From: an uncultured Methanomassiliicoccus sp.
GTDB taxonomy: Archaea > Thermoplasmatota > Thermoplasmata > Methanomassiliicoccales > Methanomassiliicoccaceae
Reading direction: 5' to 3'
NCBI GenBank assembly: GCA_905202485.1
Contig: CAJKRY010000024.1
Location: forward strand, 1 to 12,296
Length of the DNA: 12,296 nt
The notes below the pieces were generated by a model. The model was not told the DNA's origin and searched no databases. It saw only the letters and a program-made list of their open reading frames with translations. Position numbers and translations under genes: made by a program. Below, one piece after another: positions 5,419 through 12,245 of this stretch (position 1 is its first letter; every line of letters begins with the position of its first letter).

Positions 5419-7170
5419 ATGCCCACCAGACAGCCTATTGTAAGCGTTCTTGGTCATGTTGACCATGGCAAGACCACATTGTTGGACCAGATCAGAGGTA
5501 CTGCCGTGGTTAAAAAAGAAGCCGGGGCTATAACTCAGCACATCGGTGCCACCGAGGTCCCGATTGAGCACATATACGCTGTCTGCAAACAGATGATCGG
5601 CAACAAAAAGTTTGACATGCCTGGTCTTCTCTTTATCGACACACCGGGGCATCAGTCTTTTACATCTTTGAGGGCAAGAGGAGGCTCCCTGGCAGATCTG
5701 GCTGTATTGGTCATTGATATCAATGAGGGAATAATGCCTCAGACTCTTGAATCGATCTCTATTTTGAAGCGTTTCAAGACTCCTTTTATCATCGCTGTTA
5801 ACAAAGTCGATCTGATTGAAGACTGGACAGTTAACAAGGATGAACCGTTTGCTTTGAATGTAAGAAAGCAGTCGGAAAAAGCGGCTGCCAGTTTTGATGA
5901 TAAATTTTACAAAATTATCGGTGAGCTGTATGAGCACGGCTATACAGCAGACCGTTATGACAAAATTGAAGATTTCACCAAGTCAATCGCGATTGTGCCG
6001 ATTTCCGCTAAAAACGGCATCGGACTGCCAGACTTACTTTTAATGTTAATCGGACTGGCCCAGAGGTTCTTAGAAGATACTTTAGAAAAGGAAGAAGGTC
6101 CGGCCAAAGGCGTAATTCTTGAAGTAAAGGAAGAGCGCGGGTTAGGACAGACTGTCGATGTAATCATTTACGCAGGCACTCTCAAAAAGGGTGATACCGT
6201 CATCCTGGGTACCAAGGGCAGGCCTTTAGTGACTAAAGTGAAGGCCATCCTGAAACCGAAGCCTCTCGATGAAATCAGAGACCCCAAGGACCGTTTTGAT
6301 TCTGTGAAAGAGGTCAGCGCCGCCATCGGTGTCAAGCTGATGTGCCAGAGTCTAGACGGCGTCGTTTCCGGCGGTCCTCTGAGAGCTGCCGGGGCAAATC
6401 CTGACGAGGCAAGGGAAGAAGTTTCTAACGAGACTAAAGTAAACATCGATCTCAATGACGACGGCATTTACATCAAAGCTGATGCTTTAGGCTCTTTGGA
6501 AGCCCTGGCGTATGAATGCAATAAGGCCGGCATTCCGATCCGCAAGTATGATACCGGTTTGATTTCCAGAAAGGACCTGATCGACGCTTCCGCCTACGGA
6601 GAGTCAGTCCACCGCGTGATCATGGGCTTTAACGTCGGACTGCTGCCTGACGCCAAGGATGCACAGATCAGCTATCCTAATCTCAAAGTATTCACAAGCG
6701 ACGTCGTTTATCGTTTGATTGAAGAGTACACGGAATGGATGGAAGAAGAGAAGAGGCGCCTCGATGAGGAAAAGAGGGCAGAGTTTGCCTTCCCGGGCAA
6801 AATCCGCTTACTTCCGAACTGCATCTTCAGGGCTTCCAAGCCTGCCATCGTCGGAGTCAGAGTTCTCGGCGGAAGAATTCGTCCCGGGCAGTCTCTGATT
6901 GACATCGGCGGCAATACTGTCGGCAAGATCCGTTCCATCAGGGACGGGGAAGAGAGCATCAGGGAAGCCATCCAGGGAGATGAAAAAGCGGTTGCTATCG
7001 ACGGTCCGACTGTCGGCAGGCAGATCAACGAGGAAGACATTCTTTATGTGGATCTGAGAGAAACTTCTCTTAAGGAAATGGAAAAGATGGACATCAATGA
7101 AGACGACCGTATGGTCATTGAAGAACTCAAAGAGATAAAAAGAAAGACTGATAAGTTCTGGGGAATGTAA
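5419..7170 (+). CDS. infB: translation initiation factor aIF5B (IF2-type GTPase)
   Basis: This GTPase promotes joining of ribosomal subunits and correct placement of initiator tRNA. The 583-residue length is typical of archaeal aIF5B, which lacks the long N-terminal extension of bacterial IF2 and eukaryotic eIF5B. The G motifs are in order: GHVDHGKT (12-19), Thr39 in the GAITQHIGAT switch, DTPGHQ (74-79), NKVD (128-131) and SAK (196-198). The archaeal insertion after NKVD, which carries the WTVNKDEPF segment, is present. Domain II begins at about 225 (KGVILEVKEERGLGQTVDVI), and the second beta-barrel lies at about 455-540. The C-terminal helix (KEMEKMDINEDDRMVIEELK) matches the part that binds aIF1A. 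The gene is complete and uses a mix of G+C-richer codons than the genes on its left. It may be leaderless. Confidence 0.97.
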   Translation: MPTRQPIVSVLGHVDHGKTTLLDQIRGTAVVKKEAGAITQHIGATEVPIEHIYAVCKQMIGNKKFDMPGLLFIDTPGHQSFTSLRARGGSLADLAVLVIDINEGIMPQTLESISILKRFKTPFIIAVNKVDLIEDWTVNKDEPFALNVRKQSEKAAASFDDKFYKIIGELYEHGYTADRYDKIEDFTKSIAIVPISAKNGIGLPDLLLMLIGLAQRFLEDTLEKEEGPAKGVILEVKEERGLGQTVDVIIYAGTLKKGDTVILGTKGRPLVTKVKAILKPKPLDEIRDPKDRFDSVKEVSAAIGVKLMCQSLDGVVSGGPLRAAGANPDEAREEVSNETKVNIDLNDDGIYIKADALGSLEALAYECNKAGIPIRKYDTGLISRKDLIDASAYGESVHRVIMGFNVGLLPDAKDAQISYPNLKVFTSDVVYRLIEEYTEWMEEEKRRLDEEKRAEFAFPGKIRLLPNCIFRASKPAIVGVRVLGGRIRPGQSLIDIGGNTVGKIRSIRDGEESIREAIQGDEKAVAIDGPTVGRQINEEDILYVDLRETSLKEMEKMDINEDDRMVIEELKEIKRKTDKFWGM

Positions 7171-7220
7171 AAACTATATGGATATTTATTTATCTAGAAC
7201 TGTATTTCGGGAACGAACAC

Positions 7221-7229
7221 TATTTAAAT
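7221..7229 (+). promoter_or_regulatory. TATA box of the citrate synthase operon
   Basis: TATTTAAAT is a close match to the archaeal A-box. Transcription should start near 7250, giving a leader of about 55 nt before the ATG at 7307. Confidence 0.65.
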
Positions 7230-7247
7230 GAATTAATTAATGCGGGT

Positions 7248-7265
7248 TGGGTTTACTCAAACCCA
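7248..7265 (+). promoter_or_regulatory. stem-loop at the expected 5' end of the citrate synthase mRNA
   Basis: TGGGTTT (7248-7254) and AAACCCA (7259-7265) form a perfect 7-bp stem around ACTC. It overlaps the predicted transcription start, so it could be a DNA operator or a stabilising 5' hairpin. Confidence 0.5.
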
Positions 7266-7267
7266 TG

Positions 7268-7294
7268 TGTTATACCACACATATGTTACACCAT
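7268..7294 (+). promoter_or_regulatory. direct repeats in the citrate synthase leader
   Basis: TGTTATACCAC (7268-7278) and TGTTACACCAT (7284-7294) match at 9 of 11 positions and are 16 bp apart. They lie between the hairpin and the GGGGG ribosome binding site at 7295-7299. The arrangement suggests a protein site or an RNA element; function is inferred. Confidence 0.4.
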
Positions 7295-7306
7295 GGGGGA
7301 AAATGA

Positions 7307-8464
7307 ATGACGCTTTTTGTTGAGGACACCGGACTGCGGGGAGTCAAGGCTGCCACAACTAAGATCAGTAAAGTTGATGGGCAAAACGGCATCCTGCTCT
7401 ATCGAGGGTATTGCATAGAAGAACTGGCAAGAAAGTCTACCTTTGAAGAGACTGCTTACTTACTTCTGCACGGGTACCTGCCGAATAAAGAACAGCTTGA
7501 GCAGTTCTCTGAAGCTGTCAGAGAATACAGAAAGCTTCCTGAGGATTTAGGAAGTTCCTTAACGTCTCTGTCCCCCGACACAGACCCGATGTGTGTGCTG
7601 CAGGCCAGCATACCAGCCCTTTCCGCCCACGCTCCTGCCAAAGGAGAAACAAGAGAATGTAACATGAAAAAGGCAATCCACATAATCTCTTCAATGCCTG
7701 CGATAATCGCCGGCTGGAAGAGGATAAAGTGCGGAGAAGAGCCTCTGAAGCCTAAGGAAGAGCTCTCAACCGCAGCTAATTTTCTCTATATGTTCAACGG
7801 CGAAGTCCCCGATGACAATCTCGCCCGCTTCATGGACATCGCTATGATTTTACATGCCGATCATACTTTCAACGCTTCTACCTTTGCTGCCAGAGTTGTA
7901 GCATCCACCGGCGCCAACATCTATGCGGCCGTTTCTGCCGGCGTAGGCGCGCTTTCCGGGCCTCTGCACGGCGGCGCCAATGCTCAGGTGATGAGAAACC
8001 TCATCGACATGAACGACCCTGACAAAGTGGAAGAGTGGGTCACCAAGCAGTTCGAGCGCGGCAAGCGTGTCGCCGGCATCGGTCATGCTGTTTACCGTAC
8101 TACTGATCCCAGAGCAACAATCCTTCAGGAAATGGCTTACGATCTGCTCAAGGACCATCCTGAATTCCAGTGGTATGAGATGACTGAAAAGATGGCGGAA
8201 GTCACCCAGAAGCTGTTTTATGAGAAGAAAGGCAAGGCCATCTATCCCAATGTTGATCTTTACAGCGCTTCAATCTATCATGCAATGGGAATCCACCATG
8301 ACTTCTTCCCGCCTGTTTTTGCCATGGCGAGAGCTGCCGGATGGGCTGCGCATGTGATTGAAGAGAAGTTCCCCGATCCTCCGGTCAAGCCTGTCTTGTA
8401 CAGGCCTTCCAGTATCTATGTCGGAGAGGAAGTCAGGGAATACGTTGACATCTCCAAGCGGTGA
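7307..8464 (+). CDS. gltA: citrate synthase (Si-type)
   Basis: The enzyme condenses acetyl-CoA and oxaloacetate to citrate and CoA in the cytoplasm. The 385-residue length fits the short archaeal and Gram-positive citrate synthases. The catalytic residues are all present: His221 in GPLHGGAN, His260 in GIGHAVYRTTDPRA and Asp317 in YPNVDLYSA. The LHADHTFNAST block (182-192) and the C-terminal RPSSIYVG (366-373) are standard. In an archaeon with an incomplete cycle, its likely use is to supply 2-oxoglutarate for glutamate synthesis. 2-Methylcitrate synthases look similar and cannot be excluded by sequence alone. GGGGG at 7295-7299 lies 7 nt before the ATG. The stop TGA overlaps the GTG start of the next gene, which points to translational coupling. 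Confidence 0.95.
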   Translation: MTLFVEDTGLRGVKAATTKISKVDGQNGILLYRGYCIEELARKSTFEETAYLLLHGYLPNKEQLEQFSEAVREYRKLPEDLGSSLTSLSPDTDPMCVLQASIPALSAHAPAKGETRECNMKKAIHIISSMPAIIAGWKRIKCGEEPLKPKEELSTAANFLYMFNGEVPDDNLARFMDIAMILHADHTFNASTFAARVVASTGANIYAAVSAGVGALSGPLHGGANAQVMRNLIDMNDPDKVEEWVTKQFERGKRVAGIGHAVYRTTDPRATILQEMAYDLLKDHPEFQWYEMTEKMAEVTQKLFYEKKGKAIYPNVDLYSASIYHAMGIHHDFFPPVFAMARAAGWAAHVIEEKFPDPPVKPVLYRPSSIYVGEEVREYVDISKR

Positions 8465-8799
8465 ACATGCCTGATAATTTCTCTGCCGCTTTACGTTCTG
8501 TTAGCTGTGATGCAACGGAAATAGATATCATGGTCACTCCCAATGCTAAGTCTGCGTCTGTCGGTTCAGTCGATCCCTGGCGCAGGAGGCTGATTATCAA
8601 AGTTGCAGATCTGCCGCTGGAAGGAAAGGCCAACAATGCCGTCGAAGCTCTTTTGAAAAGCTTCTTCGGGGTTCCTGTTGAAATTCTTAAGGGGCATACA
8701 GATAGACATAAGACGGTACTCGTCCATCAGGGTATTGAGGGCGTAACTGCTCTTTTGGTGGAAAATGAAAGACTTAACCGATGTTCTGGAAAGAGTTGA
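8461..8799 (+). CDS. DUF167 (YggU-type) family protein
   Basis: This is a small conserved protein of unknown function found in bacteria, archaea and eukaryotes. The family pattern is clear: IDIMVTPNAKSASVG (about 21-35), LIIKVADLPLEGKANNA (about 44-60) and ILKGHTDRHKTVLV (about 75-88). The GKAN and G-x-T/S-x-R-x-K motifs are the conserved basic features of the family. The length of 112 residues is usual. The start is either GTG at 8461, overlapping the citrate synthase stop as GTGA, or ATG at 8467, which would remove two residues. The gene overlaps the following Toprim gene by 35 bases, so its last 11 residues are encoded within the start region of that gene. Confidence 0.9.
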   Translation: MNMPDNFSAALRSVSCDATEIDIMVTPNAKSASVGSVDPWRRRLIIKVADLPLEGKANNAVEALLKSFFGVPVEILKGHTDRHKTVLVHQGIEGVTALLVENERLNRCSGKS

Positions 8800-9172
8800 G
8801 AAGATTCTCTACGAGCTGAGGACGAGGCCTGACAATACCGTCATCATTGTCGAAGGGCGCAAAGACGTCGAAGCGCTTCACAGCTTAGACATCTCAGGCG
8901 AGATTGTTAAGATTCAGGACTCCCGCAAAAGCGTCTTTGCCGCCGTGGAGGATCTGGCATCGCAGAACAAGGAAGTTTATATTCTGACCGACTGGGACAG
9001 AAAGGGCGGACAGCTGGCTTCGCTGCTGAGAAACGCTCTGAAGGCTAACGATATTCCTTACAATGACAGCGTTCGTACCGAGCTTTCCAAGCTCTGCAAG
9101 TCGGAAATTAAAGACGTTGAATCTCTGCCTTCCTACCTTGCTCTTCTGAAGTCGCGCATATATGGGCAATAA
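8765..9172 (+). CDS. archaeal Toprim-domain protein (UPF0292-like)
   Basis: The 135-residue protein is almost entirely one Toprim domain, the fold of primases, topoisomerases and OLD-type nucleases that binds Mg2+ and acts on phosphodiester bonds. The first motif is TVIIVEGRKDVEAL with Glu30, and the second is ILTDWDRKG with Asp76 and Asp78. Archaeal stand-alone proteins of this size are annotated as small primase-like or UPF0292 proteins; their true role is not settled. An N-terminal helix (about 1-20) precedes the domain. GGTGG at 8757-8761 lies 3 nt before the ATG, inside the DUF167 gene. It sits 27 bases before thymidylate kinase, so a role near DNA replication or repair is plausible but inferred from position. 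Confidence 0.9.
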   Translation: MKDLTDVLERVEKILYELRTRPDNTVIIVEGRKDVEALHSLDISGEIVKIQDSRKSVFAAVEDLASQNKEVYILTDWDRKGGQLASLLRNALKANDIPYNDSVRTELSKLCKSEIKDVESLPSYLALLKSRIYGQ

Positions 9173-9177
9173 ATATA
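9171..9177 (+). promoter_or_regulatory. possible TATA box for a leaderless thymidylate kinase transcript
   Basis: AAATATA is centred about 26 nt before the ATG at 9200, and there is no Shine-Dalgarno sequence in the 27-base gap. An internal promoter with a leaderless start is possible in addition to read-through from upstream. Confidence 0.4.
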
Positions 9178-9199
9178 CCTGAGTGGCATCTCCCTGCAG

Positions 9200-9805
9200 A
9201 TGAACTCATCCAAAGGGCGTTTTGTCGTTTTCGAAGGAATAGACGGTTCCGGCAAGAGCGAGCTGTCGCGCAGAGTGGCAGAGCATCTTACCTCTGACGG
9301 TGTTGATATAGTTCTTACTGCGGAGCCTTCCGACTCCTGGATCGGGGACGTCCTGAGAACCGAGTCTAAGACCGCCGGCCCTGTGGCCAACACGCTTTTT
9401 TATGTAGCAGACCGCGCCGAGCATACCTCGCAGATCAAAAAGTGGCTGAATGCCGGCAGATGGGTGCTCTGCGACAGGTACGTCGGCAGCACGCTTGCAT
9501 ATCAGGGTGCACTTCTTTCCGATAAAGTGGATAATTCCTGGAACTGGCTGAAGGAAATCAACAGGCCGGCAGCGATCTCTCCTGACGTTACCTTTCTGCT
9601 GAAGATTTCTCCTGAGGAAGCAATGAACCGTTTGAATCTCAGGGCAAGTATTCCGGGCAGGTTTGAAAAGCTCAACTTCCTGAAGAAGGTGAGCGAAAAC
9701 TACGATCTCGCTGCTTCTGAAGATTCTTCCTATATTATTGTAGATGCATCTATGAGCCGTGATGATGTTTTCTCATATGTTCTCAGCAAACTGTCAGAGC
9801 TTTAA
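9200..9805 (+). CDS. tmk: thymidylate kinase
   Basis: The enzyme phosphorylates dTMP to dTDP with ATP, feeding dTTP synthesis. The 201-residue protein has the P-loop FEGIDGSGKS (11-20), the Glu42-Pro43 pair of the dTMP site, and CDRYVGSTLAYQGA (91-104) with the Asp-Arg motif that is the mark of the family. The lid with Arg144, Arg148 and Arg154 follows in the expected place. A Ser replaces the more common Thr after the P-loop Lys, which is normal in the family. It is the last gene of the plus-strand run that begins with citrate synthase. It ends 13 bases before a convergent gene, and the transcript probably stops near the T-run at 9830-9835. Confidence 0.96.
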   Translation: MNSSKGRFVVFEGIDGSGKSELSRRVAEHLTSDGVDIVLTAEPSDSWIGDVLRTESKTAGPVANTLFYVADRAEHTSQIKKWLNAGRWVLCDRYVGSTLAYQGALLSDKVDNSWNWLKEINRPAAISPDVTFLLKISPEEAMNRLNLRASIPGRFEKLNFLKKVSENYDLAASEDSSYIIVDASMSRDDVFSYVLSKLSEL

Positions 9806-9818
9806 TGGTTCGAACTGT

Positions 9819-10883
9819 TCAATATGTGATTTTTAGAGTCATTCCCGGCAGGGAGATCCCGGCACTTCTGACAATGTCGTGTTTGTCTTCGGCAGAAAAG
9901 CCGATCGTTTCTCCGTCGTTGAGGATAACATCATTTTCCAGCACGTAGAATACTAAATTAGAGAGAAAATCACGAACCTCTGCAGGCTCGGCGGCAGCGT
10001 CGAGAATCTCCATTTCATCCTTTCCGAAGATGTTCATGCCGTAGGTGTAGCAGCAGACGCCGTTTTCATTACGGTAAAGACCGAACCAGATCCAGTTGTA
10101 GACAGGCAGTCCGTTTTCTTTCATTACTTCTGCAAAGTCAGCGTAGAACTGCGGCTCAAAGACAGTGCCGCTGGTATATACTCCCGTTGCATTGTTTTGT
10201 CTGCAGCAGGAAGCTGTTATTTTGACGAACAGCTTTCCGCGTTCAAGCAGATCGGTCTCTTTGCCGAGCACTGCTACCAGCAGGTGCGCTTTATGCTCCT
10301 CTGCTGCTTCCACGGCTTCCTTCCACATGTAGTTATTAGCAGCATTCTCTGCTGCTTCATGATTCGGCACCGGCGCAGGCATCAGGCTGACAGCGGCAAG
10401 CATATCGCCGACTGAAAACACTAAAGAGTCATTTCTCGGCTCGTCTTCTATTGCCTCCAGGTCCCATTCGTTTTTCAAGTCTCGAATCAACTGCATTTTA
10501 TCCCAAGAGGCATCTGACAAAAGGACAAAGCCTGTGAAGATGCCTGCATTTTCCTCATACTGCTGCGCCTGCTCTATACAATAGGTGCGTATTTTTTCCA
10601 CTATGTCTGCAGCCTTTTCTGCTGCTGTGTCTTCGCTGTATTCTTCCATCTCGCTGAATACGTGGCCGCAGTGTTCCAGCTCATCAGTTTCATAGCCGCC
10701 GCAGACTCCAAGCAGCCATCTGCCGAGTGCGCTTTTCCTGTATCTGAAAATGTAATAAGTCATGCCGTGCAGTTCAATGTTTCCGGTGCACTCAATCTTC
10801 GCCGGGGCTTTTCCCAGCTCCTGCGGATGAGACAGCCATTCTGTCATTGATTCCTGCGCTGCTTTCATTTGTTTTGAGTTCAT
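9819..10883 (-). CDS. DUF4261 domain protein
   Basis: The 354-residue protein matches the DUF4261 pattern known mostly from Clostridia and other Firmicutes. Residues 117-170 read GFVLLSDASWDK, then LVFSVGDMLAAVSLMPAPVP. NAANNYMWKEAVEAAEEHKAH (180-200) follows, and TASCCRQNNATGVYTSGTVF (223-242) and NWIWFGLYRNENGVCCYTYG (263-282) are the strongest blocks. The C-terminus has DGETIGFSAEDKHDIVRSAG. An N-terminal part of about 110 residues includes YYIFRYRKSALGRWLLGVCGGYE (43-65). No signal peptide or membrane segment is seen. Function is unknown; in bacteria such genes sit with SUKH- and Imm-like proteins, so an immunity or stress link is possible but unproven. AAGGA at 10891-10895 lies 7 nt before the ATG. 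Transfer from bacteria is likely. It is probably co-transcribed with the gene at 10941-11315. Confidence 0.88.
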   Translation of the reverse strand: MNSKQMKAAQESMTEWLSHPQELGKAPAKIECTGNIELHGMTYYIFRYRKSALGRWLLGVCGGYETDELEHCGHVFSEMEEYSEDTAAEKAADIVEKIRTYCIEQAQQYEENAGIFTGFVLLSDASWDKMQLIRDLKNEWDLEAIEDEPRNDSLVFSVGDMLAAVSLMPAPVPNHEAAENAANNYMWKEAVEAAEEHKAHLLVAVLGKETDLLERGKLFVKITASCCRQNNATGVYTSGTVFEPQFYADFAEVMKENGLPVYNWIWFGLYRNENGVCCYTYGMNIFGKDEMEILDAAAEPAEVRDFLSNLVFYVLENDVILNDGETIGFSAEDKHDIVRSAGISLPGMTLKITY

Positions 10884-10940
10884 ATTCTGTCCTTCTTTGT
10901 TTTAATTTTTATGTCTGTATGTGCAACACTTTGATGACTG

Positions 10941-11315
10941 TTACTGACCTCTTTCAACATTGATTGAAACTGCCGAGATCTCTCCCATTATGTCAGCCTG
11001 TCCGTTGATCTGAATGGTTTCATTCATTATTTCTATCGTGCCGGTGAAATCATTGTGCTCCATCATATAAAGCGCAATGTCGTACTCATCAAGAAACTCT
11101 TCATCGACAATTATTGCTTTGTTTTCATATGGTACATTCCGAAAATAAATTTTAGGCGGGTACAACGACCAGCTCCATTTACATTCGTCATTTTCTGTCA
11201 ATTTGTTAAAAATATCTTCACTGCCGGTGATTTCAAGATTAATCAAGCCGTCTTCAACAGACAGCTGGACATCACCAATTCCAAATTCTGTATCTCCAAT
11301 CTTAAAAGAGTTCAT
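10941..11315 (-). CDS. small acidic protein of unknown function
   Basis: I recognise no family. The 124-residue protein is strongly acidic, with 25 Asp/Glu against 7 Lys/Arg, and has no membrane segment or signal peptide. It looks mostly beta-stranded: alternating stretches such as DVQLSVEDGLINLEITGSE (15-33) and FTGTIEIMNETIQINGQAD (90-108) suggest repeated strands. One central WSWSLYPPKIYF block (47-58) is aromatic. Small acidic proteins of this sort are common among immunity proteins, but that is only a resemblance. The ATG has a strong GGAGG at 11322-11326 with 6-nt spacing. It lies 57 bases upstream of the DUF4261 gene on the same strand, so the two probably form an operon. Confidence 0.75.
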   Translation of the reverse strand: MNSFKIGDTEFGIGDVQLSVEDGLINLEITGSEDIFNKLTENDECKWSWSLYPPKIYFRNVPYENKAIIVDEEFLDEYDIALYMMEHNDFTGTIEIMNETIQINGQADIMGEISAVSINVERGQ

Positions 11316-11446
11316 AAGACGCCTCCTGTATCTGTAACATTCATTAACTGAGCTTTAGCAGAGGGACTTTTTGTCAGACTGCATATCATTCAATGTTGTT
11401 TTCTGCAGCATTTTTTAAAAGTTATGACACTCTGAACAAGCTGCAT

Positions 11447-11482
11447 TTACATTTTATGCATGTGTTTTGATTTTATTCTCAT
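11447..11482 (-). other. 11-codon frame with a perfect Shine-Dalgarno
   Basis: GAGGTGAT (11488-11495, minus strand) matches the 16S rRNA 3' end fully and lies 5 nt before ATG. The frame reads MRIKSKHMHKM and stops at TAA. It could be a leader peptide for the operon at 9819-11315, the stub of a lost gene, or chance. Confidence 0.3.
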
Positions 11483-11714
11483 TTTTAATCACCTCGTTTT
11501 GATTTGCATTTGTTTGCAATCGATTCATGTAACTGCGAAGAGTATATCAACATTTTTTTCAAATCACTCAAGATAAAAGTCTGGCTTTTCGATAGTATTA
11601 AAAGGGGATGAAATTAAAAAAGTTTTAATTTTCGATGAATTTGATGAAATTTGATTGTTTTTAATGAGATTCTGCATTGATTTATGTAGCATGAAACGAC
11701 GCATATGCATGTTT

Positions 11715-11743
11715 GATACAGGCGACACATTCAACCTTGTATC
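11715..11743. repeat. stem-loop with one bulge
   Basis: GATACAGG (11715-11722) pairs with CCTTGTATC (11735-11743) with a single bulged T, around a 12-nt loop. Confidence 0.5.
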
Positions 11744-11768
11744 TGGCTTCATTGATTCTGAGATAAAA

Positions 11769-11807
11769 TGTTTTGATCGCACTCATCAAAACAGATGTTT
11801 TCATCTG
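11769..11807. repeat. two abutting perfect stem-loops
   Basis: TGTTTTGAT (11769-11777) pairs with ATCAAAACA (11785-11793) around CGCACTC. The next stem, CAGATG (11792-11797) with CATCTG (11802-11807), closes a TTTT loop. The two stems share two bases, so they compete slightly. Confidence 0.65.
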
Positions 11808-11826
11808 GCATCGTAATAGGTTTCAG

Positions 11827-11876
11827 CAGGTGCAGTCAGCATTTAAGTCGATTAAATCGAAGAAATGCAGTGCCTG
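11827..11876. repeat. imperfect inverted repeat around a 13-bp palindrome
   Basis: The core TCGATTAAATCGA (11848-11860) is a perfect palindrome. GCATTT (11839-11844) pairs with AAATGC (11863-11868) outside it, and CAGG (11827-11830) with CCTG (11873-11876) further out, with small internal loops. Confidence 0.5.
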
Positions 11877-12085
11877 GACTTTGAGATATCTGTAATCGTC
11901 AGACTTGGACATTTTGTTGAATGCAGTACGGCTTTATTTTCCTGAAATTTTGGCAGAAAAAACACTCAGAACATATGTGGCAAAATTTGAGGTGGCTTTT
12001 TGCATTGTTAGATCGATCATTTTTACTGTTTTTCTGCTTGATTCTGCTGTTTTTAAGCCAACGTATATGCATGAAAATCGCGGGC

Positions 12086-12139
12086 CATATTAGCCCCCAC
12101 ATTTAGGGGTTTAGAAAAGCGGAATGCAAGCACAGATTT
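12086..12139. repeat. diverged direct repeat, copy 1
   Basis: It begins CATATTAGCC and ends CAGATTT. It shares the order CATATTAGCC, then GTTTA, an A-run with GC, and CAGATTT with copy 2 at 12246. The start lies in a small hairpin, GGGC with GCCC around CATATTA. Confidence 0.45.
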
Positions 12140-12184
12140 AGGTAAAATTTTTGAGAAAAGCTGGTGAAAAACTTGCAAAAAACA

Positions 12185-12211
12185 TCGAAATTTTTGTAAT
12201 CTAAATTTCGA
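12185..12211. repeat. perfect 9-bp stem-loop
   Basis: TCGAAATTT (12185-12193) pairs with AAATTTCGA (12203-12211) around a 9-nt loop. It lies between the two direct-repeat copies. Confidence 0.6.
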
Positions 12212-12245
12212 GAAAAGACGGTACACTTGGAAAAAAATTGGGGGG

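Noticed and set aside
5410..5937. 175-codon minus-strand frame
   Set aside because: It is antisense to the aIF5B GTPase domain, which carries all G motifs.
9806..9820. GGTTCGAAC after the thymidylate kinase stop, like a tRNA T-arm
   Set aside because: No pairing stem on either side and no acceptor or anticodon arm nearby; not a tRNA or a convincing attachment site.
11926..11990. Possible third copy of the 160-bp repeat, one unit upstream
   Set aside because: Only scattered matches such as AAAATTTGAG against AAAATTTTTGAG; not enough to claim a copy.
11899..12106. Overlapping open frames of 61-67 codons on both strands
   Set aside because: No ribosome binding site, no family features and mutual overlap; the composition of the region explains them.
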